Source: Bisbaumannia pacifica (lineage in GTDB: Bacteria > Pseudomonadota > Gammaproteobacteria > Pseudomonadales > Halomonadaceae). From it: a DNA stretch of 64,000 bases. The notes under the pieces are model-generated. The model ran no database searches. It was not told the DNA's origin and was given only the letters and a program-made list of their open reading frames with translations. A program made the position numbers and the translations under genes. Below are positions 1 to 8,075 of this stretch, piece by piece (positions within the stretch are counted from its first letter, which is position 1; each line of letters starts with the position of its first letter). Location: the NCBI RefSeq assembly GCF_007989625.1, contig NZ_BJUK01000010.1, positions 1 through 64,000 of the forward strand. Direction: 5' to 3'.

Positions 1-385
1 CCAGGGCTTGGGCCACCGCCTGGGCATAGGCTCGGGCCAGGCCGCCGGTACCTAGCTTGGTGCCGCCGAAGTAGCGGGTCACCACGCAGCCCACCTGGCC
101 CAGGCCGCTACCCTCCAGCACCTGGTACATGGGGCGGCCGGCGGTGCCGCCGGGTTCGCCATCATCGGAGAAGCCGATGGCCTGCTGCTCGCCGGGCGGG
201 CCGGCGATAAAGGCGCTGCAGTGGTGGCTGGCGCCGGGGTGCTGGCGGCGTGCCTCGGTGAGCAGGGCCTCGAAGGCCGCCGGCTCGGGGGCATGGCAGA
301 CCCAGGCGAGGAAGCGACTGCGTTCCACCTCCAGTTCATGGGCCAGCCACTGGCCCGCGGGCAGGTCGGGAATCGGGTAACTCAT
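1..385 (-). CDS. yigZ: YigZ/IMPACT family protein (3' end outside window)
   Basis: Reading the minus strand from the ATG at 385 gives an open frame that runs off the left edge (about 128 residues visible). It contains the IMPACT/UPF0029 signature: a GFSDDGEPGGTAGRPM stretch near residue 75, followed by VTRYFGGTKLGTGG near residue 107. The family is conserved in bacteria and eukaryotes. Its yeast and mammalian members act on translation control, but the bacterial role is not settled. The ATG overlaps the stop of the upstream LexA-like gene (ATGA), so the two are probably co-transcribed and yigZ may be read from the SOS-controlled promoter. The frame is well conserved, so this is a real gene. 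Confidence 0.9.
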   Translation of the reverse strand, partial: MSYPIPDLPAGQWLAHELEVERSRFLAWVCHAPEPAAFEALLTEARRQHPGASHHCSAFIAGPPGEQQAIGFSDDGEPGGTAGRPMYQVLEGSGLGQVGCVVTRYFGGTKLGTGGLARAYAQAVAQAL

Positions 386-849
386 CCATCCAGGCCCTGG
401 CGCACCACGCCCATCACCAGGCCGAGGACCTGGACGTCGTCGTTGTCGAGGAAGATGGGGGCCATGCTCTCGTTGGCGGGCTGCAGGCGCACGCCGCGCT
501 TCTCGATATAGAGCTTCTTCAAGGTGACCTCCTGGTCGTTGATCATCACCACGGCGGTCTCGCCGTTCTCGGCGCTCTCCTGGCGCTCGATGATGATAAC
601 GTCGCCGTCATGGATATTGCAGTCGATCATCGAATCGCCGCGCACCCGCAGGGCATAGGTATTGCGACGCACCATGCGGCTGGGCACATGAATGGCCCCG
701 GCCTGGTGGCAGGCCTCCATGGGCATGCCGGCGGCGACCTGGCCGAGCAACGGGATTTCCACCAGGTCGCTGGCATCCAGGGGTTCCCAGGCATCGGCCA
801 GCGGCAGGTTGGGGCGGCGGTAGAGGTAATGGGTGGCGACAGACTGCAT
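382..849 (-). CDS. LexA/UmuD-type S24 autoprotease lacking the HTH domain
   Basis: This 155-residue protein is almost only the LexA C-terminal protease domain. It has a cleavage site VAAGMP (Ala40-Gly41), nucleophile Ser73 in GDSMID and Lys111 in EVTLKKL, with Ala-to-Ser and Ser-to-Lys spacings close to those of E. coli LexA (about 200 aa). The winged-helix domain is absent, and an in-frame TAG two codons before the ATG rules out an upstream extension. A GGGAGA ribosome site precedes the ATG. A perfect SOS box lies 44-63 nt upstream. By architecture it could act like UmuD, as a decoy or modulator of LexA, or be a relic. No umuC or sulA lies beside it; the next gene is yigZ. Function is inferred only. 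Confidence 0.85.
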   Translation of the reverse strand: MQSVATHYLYRRPNLPLADAWEPLDASDLVEIPLLGQVAAGMPMEACHQAGAIHVPSRMVRRNTYALRVRGDSMIDCNIHDGDVIIIERQESAENGETAVVMINDQEVTLKKLYIEKRGVRLQPANESMAPIFLDNDDVQVLGLVMGVVRQGLDG

Positions 850-892
850 GCTCTATCTCCCTGGCGAGGCGGCGCGATGCCGCGAGGCGAGT

Positions 893-912
893 TACTGTAA
901 CTATTTACAGTA
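893..912. promoter_or_regulatory. LexA (SOS) operator
   Basis: TACTGTAACTATTTACAGTA matches the gammaproteobacterial LexA consensus TACTG-N10-CAGTA at every fixed position and contains CTGT-N8-ACAG. It lies between the LexA-like gene (minus) and ccmA (plus), 44 nt from the LexA-like start codon and about 147 nt from that of ccmA, so it most likely controls the LexA-like/yigZ transcript. Confidence 0.9.
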
Positions 913-1058
913 GTCTGAATCATAGCAAGGCCTGGCCATCTGGCAAGCACCACCTTGGCCGACGCCGCGCTGCGACCGGCTGACGCATCGGTCAGGCTGG
1001 TCTGGGAATGGCTTTCCATGTAAAGTGCCCGGCTGACCAACGACGCCGGGAGAGTGTG

Positions 1059-1703
1059 GTGAGCTTCCGCCTGCAAGGCTGCCAGTTGAGCTGTGAACGC
1101 GACGGGCGCGAGCTGTTTCGCGACCTGGATTTCGACGTCGAAGGCGGTCAGATCCTGCGTATCGAAGGCCCCAACGGCAGCGGCAAGACCACCCTGTTGA
1201 AGATCCTCTCCGGGCAGCTGCACGACTTCGATGGCGAGCTGCGCTGGGGCGATCAGCCGATCGCCCGGGTACGCGATCACTACCTGGCCAATCTGCTCTA
1301 TCTCGGCCATGCGCCGGGGGTCAAGGCGTCCCTAACGCCCCTGGAAAACCTCGCCTGGTATCAGGCCCTGGCCGGCGTCGTCGGCAGCGAGGCGGCGCGC
1401 ATGACGGCCCTGGAGCGGGTCGGCCTGGGCGGCTTCGAGGACGTGCCGGCGGCGCAGCTGTCGGCGGGTCAGCAGCGCCGGGTGGCCCTGGCGCGCCTGG
1501 AACTGACGCCGCGTCCCCTGTGGATCCTCGACGAGCCCTTTACCGCCATCGACAAGCAGGGGGTCGAGGCCCTCGAGCGGCGCCTGCTGGCGCATGCCCG
1601 GCGCGGCGGCAGCGTGATCCTCACCACCCACCACGACCTGACGCCCCTGGGCGAGCTGCGCCGCATTCGCCTGGGCGAGGGAGGGCGCCATGTCATCCAG
1701 TGA
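1059..1703 (+). CDS. ccmA: Heme exporter ATP-binding protein CcmA
   Basis: CcmA is the ATPase of the CcmABCD complex, which releases heme-loaded CcmE during c-type cytochrome assembly at the inner membrane. The protein has Walker A GPNGSGKTT (about residue 36), ABC signature LSAGQQRRVALARL, Walker B LWILDEPF and a TTHHD switch region. The start chosen is the second of two adjacent GTG codons, 6 nt behind GGGAGA, giving about 214 aa (E. coli 207). An in-frame ATG at 1008 would add 17 unconserved residues. The end overlaps ccmB by 14 nt. First gene of a ccmABCDEFGHI operon. Confidence 0.95.
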   Translation: MSFRLQGCQLSCERDGRELFRDLDFDVEGGQILRIEGPNGSGKTTLLKILSGQLHDFDGELRWGDQPIARVRDHYLANLLYLGHAPGVKASLTPLENLAWYQALAGVVGSEAARMTALERVGLGGFEDVPAAQLSAGQQRRVALARLELTPRPLWILDEPFTAIDKQGVEALERRLLAHARRGGSVILTTHHDLTPLGELRRIRLGEGGRHVIQ

Positions 1704-2418
1704 TACCCTCGATCAGCCCCTGACGGTGGTGGAACCCCGCGGTGGTCTCGGGGTCGCACTGGTGGCGACCCTGAGGCGCGACCTGACCCTGATGCTGCGC
1801 CGGCGCAGCGAGGTGATGAATCCCCTGGTGTTCTTCGCCCTGGTGATCACCCTCTTTCCCCTGGGACTCTCCCCGGATCCCCGGCTCTTGGCCACGGTGG
1901 CGCCGGGGCTGCTGTGGGTGGCGGCCCTGCTGGCGACGCTGCTATCGCTGGATTCGCTGTTCCGTGCCGACTTCGAAGATGGCAGCCTCGAGCAGCTGCT
2001 GCTGGCCCCCCAGCCCCTGGCCGCCATGGTGCTGGCCAAGGTGGTGGTACACTGGCTGCTCACCGGCCTGCCCCTGGCATTGATGGCCCCGGTCCTGGGG
2101 CTGATGCTGGGCCTGCCCGCGGGCAGCCATCTGATCCTGATGCTGGCCCTGGCTCTGGGCAGCGCCAGCCTCAGCCTGGTAGGGGCCATCGGCGCCGCCC
2201 TGACGGTGGGGCTGGCGCGGGGCGGGGTGCTGCTGTCGCTGCTGGTCCTGCCGCTTTATATTCCGGTGCTGATCTTCGGCGCCGGGGCCGTTCAGGCGGC
2301 CCTGCTGGGGGATGGGGTCGGCGCGCATCTGGCGATTCTCGGGGCCCTGCTGGCCCTGGCGGTGATGCTGTCGCCCTGGGCCATCGCCGCCGCCCTGCGC
2401 ATCAGCGTCAACGGCTAA
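1690..2418 (+). CDS. ccmB: Heme exporter membrane protein CcmB
   Basis: CcmB is a membrane subunit of the CcmABCD complex. The 242-residue protein has about six hydrophobic segments and the N-terminal RRDLTLMLRRRSEVMNPLVF region typical of CcmB. It starts inside ccmA, as expected for coupled translation of a stoichiometric complex. It is slightly longer than E. coli CcmB (220 aa) through a polar N-terminal tail of about 20 residues. Confidence 0.95.
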   Translation: MSSSDTLDQPLTVVEPRGGLGVALVATLRRDLTLMLRRRSEVMNPLVFFALVITLFPLGLSPDPRLLATVAPGLLWVAALLATLLSLDSLFRADFEDGSLEQLLLAPQPLAAMVLAKVVVHWLLTGLPLALMAPVLGLMLGLPAGSHLILMLALALGSASLSLVGAIGAALTVGLARGGVLLSLLVLPLYIPVLIFGAGAVQAALLGDGVGAHLAILGALLALAVMLSPWAIAAALRISVNG

Positions 2419-2441
2419 TCTTCTCGAGGTGATCGACACTC

Positions 2442-3182
2442 ATGTGGGCCTTTATTCATAAGCTCGGCTCGCCCAAGTGGTTCTACGGCATCAGCGCACG
2501 GTTGATGCCCTGGTTCTGGGCCGCGGCGACACTCCTGATCCTGGCCGGCACGATCTGGGGCCTGGCCTTCGCGCCCGCCGACTATCAGCAGGGCAATAGT
2601 TTCCGCATCATCTATGTGCATGTGCCGGCGGCCTTCCTGGCCCAGTCGATCTTCGTCGGCATGGCCAGCGCCGGCCTGGTCTTCATGGTCTGGAAGATCA
2701 AGGTAGCGGACATGGCGGCGGCGGTGATGGCGCCGCTGGGGGCGGCGATGACCTTCGTGGCGCTGTTCTCCGGTGGCGTCTGGGGCATTCCCACCTGGGG
2801 CACCTGGTGGATCTGGGATGCGCGCCTCACCTCCATGCTGATCCTGCTGTTCCTCTATGTCGGCGTGATCGCCCTGCGCGGGGCCTTCGCCAGCCGCGAT
2901 AGTGGCTCCCGGGCCGCCTCGGTGCTGGCCATGGTGGGGGTGATCAATATCCCCATCATCAAGTACTCGGTGGACTGGTGGTACACCCTCCACCAGCCGG
3001 CCAGCTTCACCATCACCTCGCGCCCGACCATGCCGCTGGAGATGTGGGCGCCGCTGCTGATGATGGTACTGGGCTTCTACTGCTTCTTTATCGCCCTGAC
3101 CCTGATGCGTACCCGCAACGAGATCCTGCGTCGCGAGTCCGGCAAACGCTGGGTGCAGGCGCTGGCCGAGGAGAGCGTCTGA
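2442..3182 (+). CDS. ccmC: Heme ABC transporter permease CcmC
   Basis: CcmC binds heme at the periplasmic face and loads it on CcmE. The 246-residue protein has six predicted membrane helices and the tryptophan-rich [13 protein letters not shown] signature (about residues 120-132), flanked by conserved histidines such as YVHVPAAF (about residue 60) and [10 protein letters not shown]. Its stop overlaps the ccmD start by one base. Confidence 0.96.
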   Translation: MWAFIHKLGSPKWFYGISARLMPWFWAAATLLILAGTIWGLAFAPADYQQGNSFRIIYVHVPAAFLAQSIFVGMASAGLVFMVWKIKVADMAAAVMAPLGAAMTFVALFSGGVWGIPTWGTWWIWDARLTSMLILLFLYVGVIALRGAFASRDSGSRAASVLAMVGVINIPIIKYSVDWWYTLHQPASFTITSRPTMPLEMWAPLLMMVLGFYCFFIALTLMRTRNEILRRESGKRWVQALAEESV

Positions 3183-3388
3183 TGGCCTTCGAGAGCTTGT
3201 CGGATTTTCTGGCCATGGGCGGCCATGCTCCCTATGTCTGGACCGCCTGGGGGCTGACCGCCGCCCTGCTGGTGGGAAGCGTGCTGCATGCCCGCGCCGA
3301 GCGCCGCCAACTGCTGCGAGAACTCAAGCGTCGCGCCCGGCGGGAGCGCCAGGCGCCACGTAACACCGATATCGAGGAAGGCGCATGA
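3182..3388 (+). CDS. ccmD: Heme exporter protein CcmD
   Basis: CcmD is the small single-pass membrane subunit that helps release holo-CcmE. The 68-residue frame has one hydrophobic helix (about residues 17-35, YVWTAWGLTAALLVGSVL) followed by a strongly basic cytoplasmic tail (RRQLLRELKRRARRERQ), the usual CcmD layout. The start overlaps the ccmC stop and the stop overlaps the ccmE start (ATGA). Confidence 0.93.
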   Translation: MAFESLSDFLAMGGHAPYVWTAWGLTAALLVGSVLHARAERRQLLRELKRRARRERQAPRNTDIEEGA

Positions 3389-3843
3389 CCCCCAAGCGTA
3401 AACAGAAGCTGTTCGTGATCCTGGGCCTGGTATCGCTGGCGGCCATCGCCATCGGCCTGACCCTCTATGCCCTGCGTTCCAATATCAACCTCTTCTTCAG
3501 CCCCATCCAGATCGCCGCCGGCGAGGCCCCCATCGATCGCCAGATTCGTGCCGGCGGCATGGTCAAGGAGGGCAGCGTGACGCGTAACCGTGACAGCCTG
3601 GACGTGGAGTTCGTGGTCACCGATTTCGTCGAGGACCTGGCGGTGCGTTACAGCGGCATCCTCCCCGACCTGTTTCGCGAGGGGCAGGGCGTGGTGGTGG
3701 TGGGGCGCCTCACCGAGGAGGGCGTGCTGCGCGCCGACGAGGTGCTGGCCCGTCACGACGAGAACTACATGCCCACCGAGGTGGCCGAGGCCCTGGAGGC
3801 CGCCGGTTACTCCCCCGCCGACTATGGCGTGAAGCTCGACTGA
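3385..3843 (+). CDS. ccmE: Heme chaperone CcmE
   Basis: CcmE is the periplasmic membrane-anchored heme carrier that covalently binds heme through a histidine. The 152-residue protein has one N-terminal anchor (about residues 9-29), a beta-barrel domain, and the heme-binding segment LARHDENYMP with His124 and the following Tyr128. Length matches the family. It sits between ccmD (4-nt overlap) and ccmF (15-nt gap). Confidence 0.97.
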   Translation: MTPKRKQKLFVILGLVSLAAIAIGLTLYALRSNINLFFSPIQIAAGEAPIDRQIRAGGMVKEGSVTRNRDSLDVEFVVTDFVEDLAVRYSGILPDLFREGQGVVVVGRLTEEGVLRADEVLARHDENYMPTEVAEALEAAGYSPADYGVKLD

Positions 3844-3858
3844 GGTCCCGGAGTCACC

Positions 3859-5826
3859 ATGCTGATCCAGATGATCCCCGAAATCGGCCACTTCGCCCTG
3901 ATCCTGGCGCTGCTGATGGCGCTGGTGCAGGCGCTGATGCCCCTGGCCGGGGCGGCGACGCGGCGCCCGCTGTGGATGGCCTATGCAAGGCCCATGGCCG
4001 CGGGCCAGTTCGGCTTCGTGCTGCTGGCCTTCCTGTGCCTCTCGGCCAGCTACCTGCTCGATGACTTCAGCGTCGCCAACGTGGCCAACAACTCCAACTC
4101 CCTGCTGCCCTGGTACTACAAGGTCAGCGCCGTCTGGGGTAACCACGAGGGCTCCATGCTGCTGTGGATCCTGATGCTGGCGGGCTGGAGCTTCGCGGTG
4201 GCGTGCTTCTCCCGTGACCTGCCCGAGGCGATGCTGGCCCGGGTGCTGGGCATCATGGGGCTGATCAGCATCGGCTTCCTGGCCTTTATCCTGATCACCT
4301 CCAACCCCTTCGAGCGGCTGCTGCCCAATGTGCCCGGCGACGGCGCCGACCTCAATCCGCTGCTCCAGGATTTCGGGCTGATCATCCATCCCCCGACCCT
4401 CTATATGGGCTATGTGGGCTTCTCGGTGGTCTTCGCCTTCGCCATCGCCGCCCTGCTGGGCGGGCGCCTGGACGCCGCCTGGACCCGCTGGGCACGCCCC
4501 TGGACCAATATCGCCTGGGCCTTCCTGACCGTGGGCATCGCCCTGGGGAGCTGGTGGGCCTACTACGAGCTGGGCTGGGGCGGCTGGTGGTTCTGGGATC
4601 CGGTGGAGAACGCCTCCCTGCTGCCCTGGCTGGCGGGCACGGCGCTGATTCACTCCCTGGCGGTGACCGAGAAGCGCGGCGCCTTCAAGAGCTGGACGGT
4701 GCTGCTGGCCATCTCCACCTTCTCGCTGTCGCTGCTCGGCACCTTCCTGGTGCGCTCCGGGGTGCTCACCTCGGTGCATGCCTTCGCCAACGACCCCAGC
4801 CGCGGCTTCTTCATCCTGATGCTGCTGGGCGTTACCGTGGGCCTGTCGCTGCTGGTGTTCGCCCTGCGCGCGCCGCGGGTCAGCCATGCGGTGGGCTTCA
4901 ACTGGCTCTCCCGGGATGCCCTGCTGCTGATCAACAATATCCTGCTGATCATCATGACCGTCACCGTGCTGCTGGGCACCGTTTACCCGCTGCTGTTGGA
5001 TGCCCTGGGCATGGGCAAGATCAGCGTCGGCCCTCCCTATTTCAACGCCCTCTTCGTGCCGCTGACCGTGGTGCTCTGCCTGTTCATGGGGCTGGGGCCG
5101 GTGTCCCGCTGGAAGCGCATGGCCACCGGCGAGCTATGGCGGCGCCTGGCGCTCGCCGGCCTGGCCGCCCTGGTGATCGGCATCCTGGCGCCGCTGCTGT
5201 ACGGCGGCGAGTGGAATCTCTGGGTCAGCCTGGGGCTGGTCAGCGCCCTCTGGCTGGTGCTGCCGATTCTTCGCGATCTGTATGACAAGAGCCGCAAGAC
5301 CGGCCTCAGGCGCCTGTCGCTGGCCTACTGGGGCATGGTGCTGGGCCATCTGGGCGTGGCGGTGACCATCGTCGGGGTCGCCGTGGTCTCCAACTACAGC
5401 GTGGAGCGCAACGTGCGCCTGGCCCCCGGCGACAGCGTCCAGGTGGCCGGCTACGAGTTCGCCATGACCGACCTGCAGGCTCGCCGCGGCCCCAACTTCC
5501 TGGCCGACACCGCCACCTTCGAGGTGCGCCGCGAGGGGGCCACGCGGAGTTTCACCATGGCCCCCGAGAAGCGCCTCTATCTCGCCCGTGGCATGCCCAT
5601 GACCCAGGTGGCGCTGCGTCCTGGCCTGTTCCGTGACCTCTACGTGGCCATGGGCGAGGACCTGGAGGACGGGAGCTGGGCCATTCGCATTCAGTACAAG
5701 CCCTTCGTGCGCTGGCTGTGGCTGGGTGGCTTGCTGATGGCCGCCGGTGGCGTGCTGGCGGTGGCGGATCGTCGCTATCGTCGCCGCCGGGCCACGGCCC
5801 CGGCCGGCAAGGAGGCCCTGGCATGA
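3859..5826 (+). CDS. ccmF: Cytochrome c heme lyase subunit CcmF
   Basis: CcmF transfers heme from CcmE to apocytochrome c at the membrane together with CcmH and CcmI. The 655-residue polytopic protein carries the WWD signature WGGWWFWDPVENASLLPWL (about residues 232-250), conserved periplasmic histidines (for example in LIIHPPTLYMG) and a large C-terminal periplasmic loop before the last helix. Length is normal for the family. It overlaps ccmG by 4 nt. Confidence 0.97.
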   Translation: MLIQMIPEIGHFALILALLMALVQALMPLAGAATRRPLWMAYARPMAAGQFGFVLLAFLCLSASYLLDDFSVANVANNSNSLLPWYYKVSAVWGNHEGSMLLWILMLAGWSFAVACFSRDLPEAMLARVLGIMGLISIGFLAFILITSNPFERLLPNVPGDGADLNPLLQDFGLIIHPPTLYMGYVGFSVVFAFAIAALLGGRLDAAWTRWARPWTNIAWAFLTVGIALGSWWAYYELGWGGWWFWDPVENASLLPWLAGTALIHSLAVTEKRGAFKSWTVLLAISTFSLSLLGTFLVRSGVLTSVHAFANDPSRGFFILMLLGVTVGLSLLVFALRAPRVSHAVGFNWLSRDALLLINNILLIIMTVTVLLGTVYPLLLDALGMGKISVGPPYFNALFVPLTVVLCLFMGLGPVSRWKRMATGELWRRLALAGLAALVIGILAPLLYGGEWNLWVSLGLVSALWLVLPILRDLYDKSRKTGLRRLSLAYWGMVLGHLGVAVTIVGVAVVSNYSVERNVRLAPGDSVQVAGYEFAMTDLQARRGPNFLADTATFEVRREGATRSFTMAPEKRLYLARGMPMTQVALRPGLFRDLYVAMGEDLEDGSWAIRIQYKPFVRWLWLGGLLMAAGGVLAVADRRYRRRRATAPAGKEALA

Positions 5827-6350
5827 AGCGTCGCCTGATCCTGCTGGTGCCCCTGCTGGGGTTCCTGGTGCTGTCGATCTTCCTCTATCGTGGCCTCTCC
5901 CTGGACCCCGCCCAGCGCGACTCGGCGCTGCTGGCTCGGGACTTCCCCGCCTTCGAGGCGAGTACCCTGGAGGATCCCGAGCGGCGCGTCGACCGCTCCC
6001 TGCTGGAAGGCCAGGTGACCCTGGTCAATGTATGGGGCGAGTGGTGCCCGACCTGCAAGCAGGAGATGCCGCAGCTGCTCGACCTGGCCGAGCGCGGCAT
6101 TCGCCTGGTGGGCATCGACTACAAGGACACCCGCGAGCAGGGCCTGGAGTTCCTGGAGGAGTTCGGCAACCCCTTCGAGGTCAATATCTTCGACCCGGAG
6201 GGCGAGCTGGGCTTCGAGCTGGGGGTCTACGGCGCCCCCGAGACCTTCCTGGTGGATCGCGACGGCATCATCCGCTACCACCACACCGGCTATATCACGC
6301 CGCAGGACGTGCGTGAGGTGATTCTTCCGGAGGTGCAGAAATGGCAGTGA
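5823..6350 (+). CDS. ccmG: Thiol:disulfide interchange protein CcmG/DsbE
   Basis: CcmG is the membrane-anchored thioredoxin-like reductant that keeps the CxxCH motif of apocytochromes reduced. The 175-residue protein has an N-terminal anchor (about residues 4-22), the active site WCPTC (Cys75, Cys78), the acidic GVYGAPETFLVD cis-Pro loop and the usual E/D-rich surroundings. The start ATG overlaps the ccmF stop. Confidence 0.96.
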   Translation: MKRRLILLVPLLGFLVLSIFLYRGLSLDPAQRDSALLARDFPAFEASTLEDPERRVDRSLLEGQVTLVNVWGEWCPTCKQEMPQLLDLAERGIRLVGIDYKDTREQGLEFLEEFGNPFEVNIFDPEGELGFELGVYGAPETFLVDRDGIIRYHHTGYITPQDVREVILPEVQKWQ

Positions 6351-6814
6351 TGCGTTTCCTGGCCCTGGGTCTGGCGCTGCTGCTGGGCGGTGGCCTGGCC
6401 TGGGCCGGTGCCATCGAGACCCGGGAGTTCGACGATCCGGTGCTGGAGCAGCGCTATCACAGCCTGACCGCCTCGCTGCGCTGCCCGCTGTGCCAGAACC
6501 AGGCCATCGACGACTCCGATGCCCCGGTTTCCGCGGACATGCGCGAGCGGGTCTATCGGCTGCTTCTGGACGGTCGCGCGGATATCGAGATCCTCAACCA
6601 TATGACCGAGCGCTTCGGTGACTATGTGCTCTATAACCCGCGTCTGGAAGGCCGCACCTACCTGCTGTGGGGACTGCCCGTGGCCCTGCTGGGCGTGGGC
6701 GGACTGCTGGTGGTGCTGGTGGTGCGTGCCCGGCGCAACGCCTCCGCCCAGCGCCTCAGCGCCGCCGAGCGCGAGCGCCTGGATGCCCTGATCAATCGCG
6801 AGAGGTCGCAATGA
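6341..6814 (+). CDS. ccmH: Cytochrome c maturation protein CcmH
   Basis: CcmH reduces and presents apocytochrome c for heme ligation. The 157-residue protein has a signal peptide, the redox motif LRCPLCQNQ (Cys48, Cys51), the three-helix domain, and a C-terminal membrane helix (about residues 110-130). It is the short CcmH type, with the TPR part encoded separately by the next gene. GGAGG 6-7 nt before the ATG at 6341 supports that start; it lies inside the ccmG end. Confidence 0.95.
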   Translation: MAVMRFLALGLALLLGGGLAWAGAIETREFDDPVLEQRYHSLTASLRCPLCQNQAIDDSDAPVSADMRERVYRLLLDGRADIEILNHMTERFGDYVLYNPRLEGRTYLLWGLPVALLGVGGLLVVLVVRARRNASAQRLSAAERERLDALINRERSQ

Positions 6815-8055
6815 CGCAACTCTGGATCGCCTTTGCCCTGCTGCTGGTGCCGGCCCTGTGGCTGCTGAGCCATCCGCTGCGCCGCGCCGCCGCGGTGCAC
6901 GCCGCCCAGCGCGACTTCGAAGAGAACGACCGCACCGCCGAGCAGAACGTCGCGGTGTTCCGGCGCCGCCTGGCCTCCCTGGAGGCGGCCCGGGAGCGCG
7001 GCGAGATCGATGCCGAGCGCTTCGCGGAAGACAGGCTGGAACTGGAGCGCAGCCTGCTGGAGGATACCGCCGACCTCGAGGCGCGCCCCCTCAAGACGGC
7101 GCTCTCCGGGCGCCTGGCGGTGCCGCTGATCATGGTGACGGTGGTGATCGCCGCCGTGGCCTGGTACCAGCAGGAGGGCGAGGAGGACAACCTGGCCCTC
7201 TACACCGCCATCCAGGAGGCGCGCCAGGCCCCCGAGGCCTCGGCGGGCCTGATGATCCAGCGCCTGGAGCAGGAGGCCGCTCGCCAGCCGGACAACCCCA
7301 ATGTGTGGATGAGCCTCTACCCTCTCTACCGGGATACCGGTCAGGGCGCGGCGGCGATCCGTGCCCTGGAGCGGCTGATCGAGCTGGAGGGACGCCAGGT
7401 GCCGCTGGTCGCCCAGCTGGCCCAGATCGAGTTCTTCGTCGCCAACCGTACCCTCACCGAGGAGGTCCAGGCGCTGGTCGACGAGGTGCTCGCCGAGGAC
7501 CCGCGTCAGCCCACGGTGCAGGGCATGCTGGGCATCGCCGCCTTCGATAGCGGCCGCTACGAGCAGGCCATCGAGCACTGGCGCCGCGCCGTGGCCGGCT
7601 TCGAGGACCCGGCCTCCGCCGAGGCCCTGCGTCAGGGCATCGCCGTGGCCCAGGAGCGCCTGGGCGCCTCCCGGGAAGAGATCGATGCCACCCTGGCCGA
7701 GGGGCCGGGCCTGAACCTGCGTATCGCCCTGGCCGAGGGCCTGGGCGAGGGGCTGGACGAGGCGACCCCGGTCTTCGTGGTGGCCCGCGATGTCGCGGGC
7801 GAGCTGCCGCCCCTGGCGGTGGCGCGGCTCAGCGTCGCCGATCTGCCCGCCACCCTGCGCCTCAGCGACGCCGATGCCATGAGTCCCCAGGCGCGCCTCT
7901 CGCAGGTCTCGGAGGCGCGGCTGGTGGTGCGGGTCTCGCGCAGCGGCCAGGCCGCCCCCGAGGCCGGTGACCTGTTCGGCGAGCATGGCGCCGTGGCCCT
8001 GCAGGACGCCGACGCCGAGCCCATCGAGGTCCGCATCGACCGTATCGTCGACTAG
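6811..8055 (+). CDS. ccmI: Cytochrome c maturation protein CcmI (TPR)
   Basis: CcmI chaperones apocytochrome c through its periplasmic TPR domain. The 414-residue protein begins MTQLWIAFALLLVPALWLL, has a second membrane helix at about residues 96-112 with a cytoplasmic leucine-zipper-like loop between them, then TPR-like repeats (about residues 120-290) and a C-terminal beta-rich domain. The ATG overlaps the ccmH stop (ATGA). Last gene of the ccm operon; 20 nt separate it from smc. Confidence 0.93.
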   Translation: MTQLWIAFALLLVPALWLLSHPLRRAAAVHAAQRDFEENDRTAEQNVAVFRRRLASLEAARERGEIDAERFAEDRLELERSLLEDTADLEARPLKTALSGRLAVPLIMVTVVIAAVAWYQQEGEEDNLALYTAIQEARQAPEASAGLMIQRLEQEAARQPDNPNVWMSLYPLYRDTGQGAAAIRALERLIELEGRQVPLVAQLAQIEFFVANRTLTEEVQALVDEVLAEDPRQPTVQGMLGIAAFDSGRYEQAIEHWRRAVAGFEDPASAEALRQGIAVAQERLGASREEIDATLAEGPGLNLRIALAEGLGEGLDEATPVFVVARDVAGELPPLAVARLSVADLPATLRLSDADAMSPQARLSQVSEARLVVRVSRSGQAAPEAGDLFGEHGAVALQDADAEPIEVRIDRIVD

Positions 8056-8075
8056 TCGCCAACCAGGGACGGGTT

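Noticed and set aside
1008-1058. ATG-initiated longer CcmA
   Set aside because: The extra 17 residues are not typical of CcmA and the GTG at 1059 has a well-placed GGGAGA.
3232-4887. Very long minus-strand ORFs opposite ccmD-ccmF and similarly opposite smc, zipA, ligA and betT
   Set aside because: High GC content opens antisense frames; products are His/Gln/Gly-rich without motifs and face strongly conserved genes.
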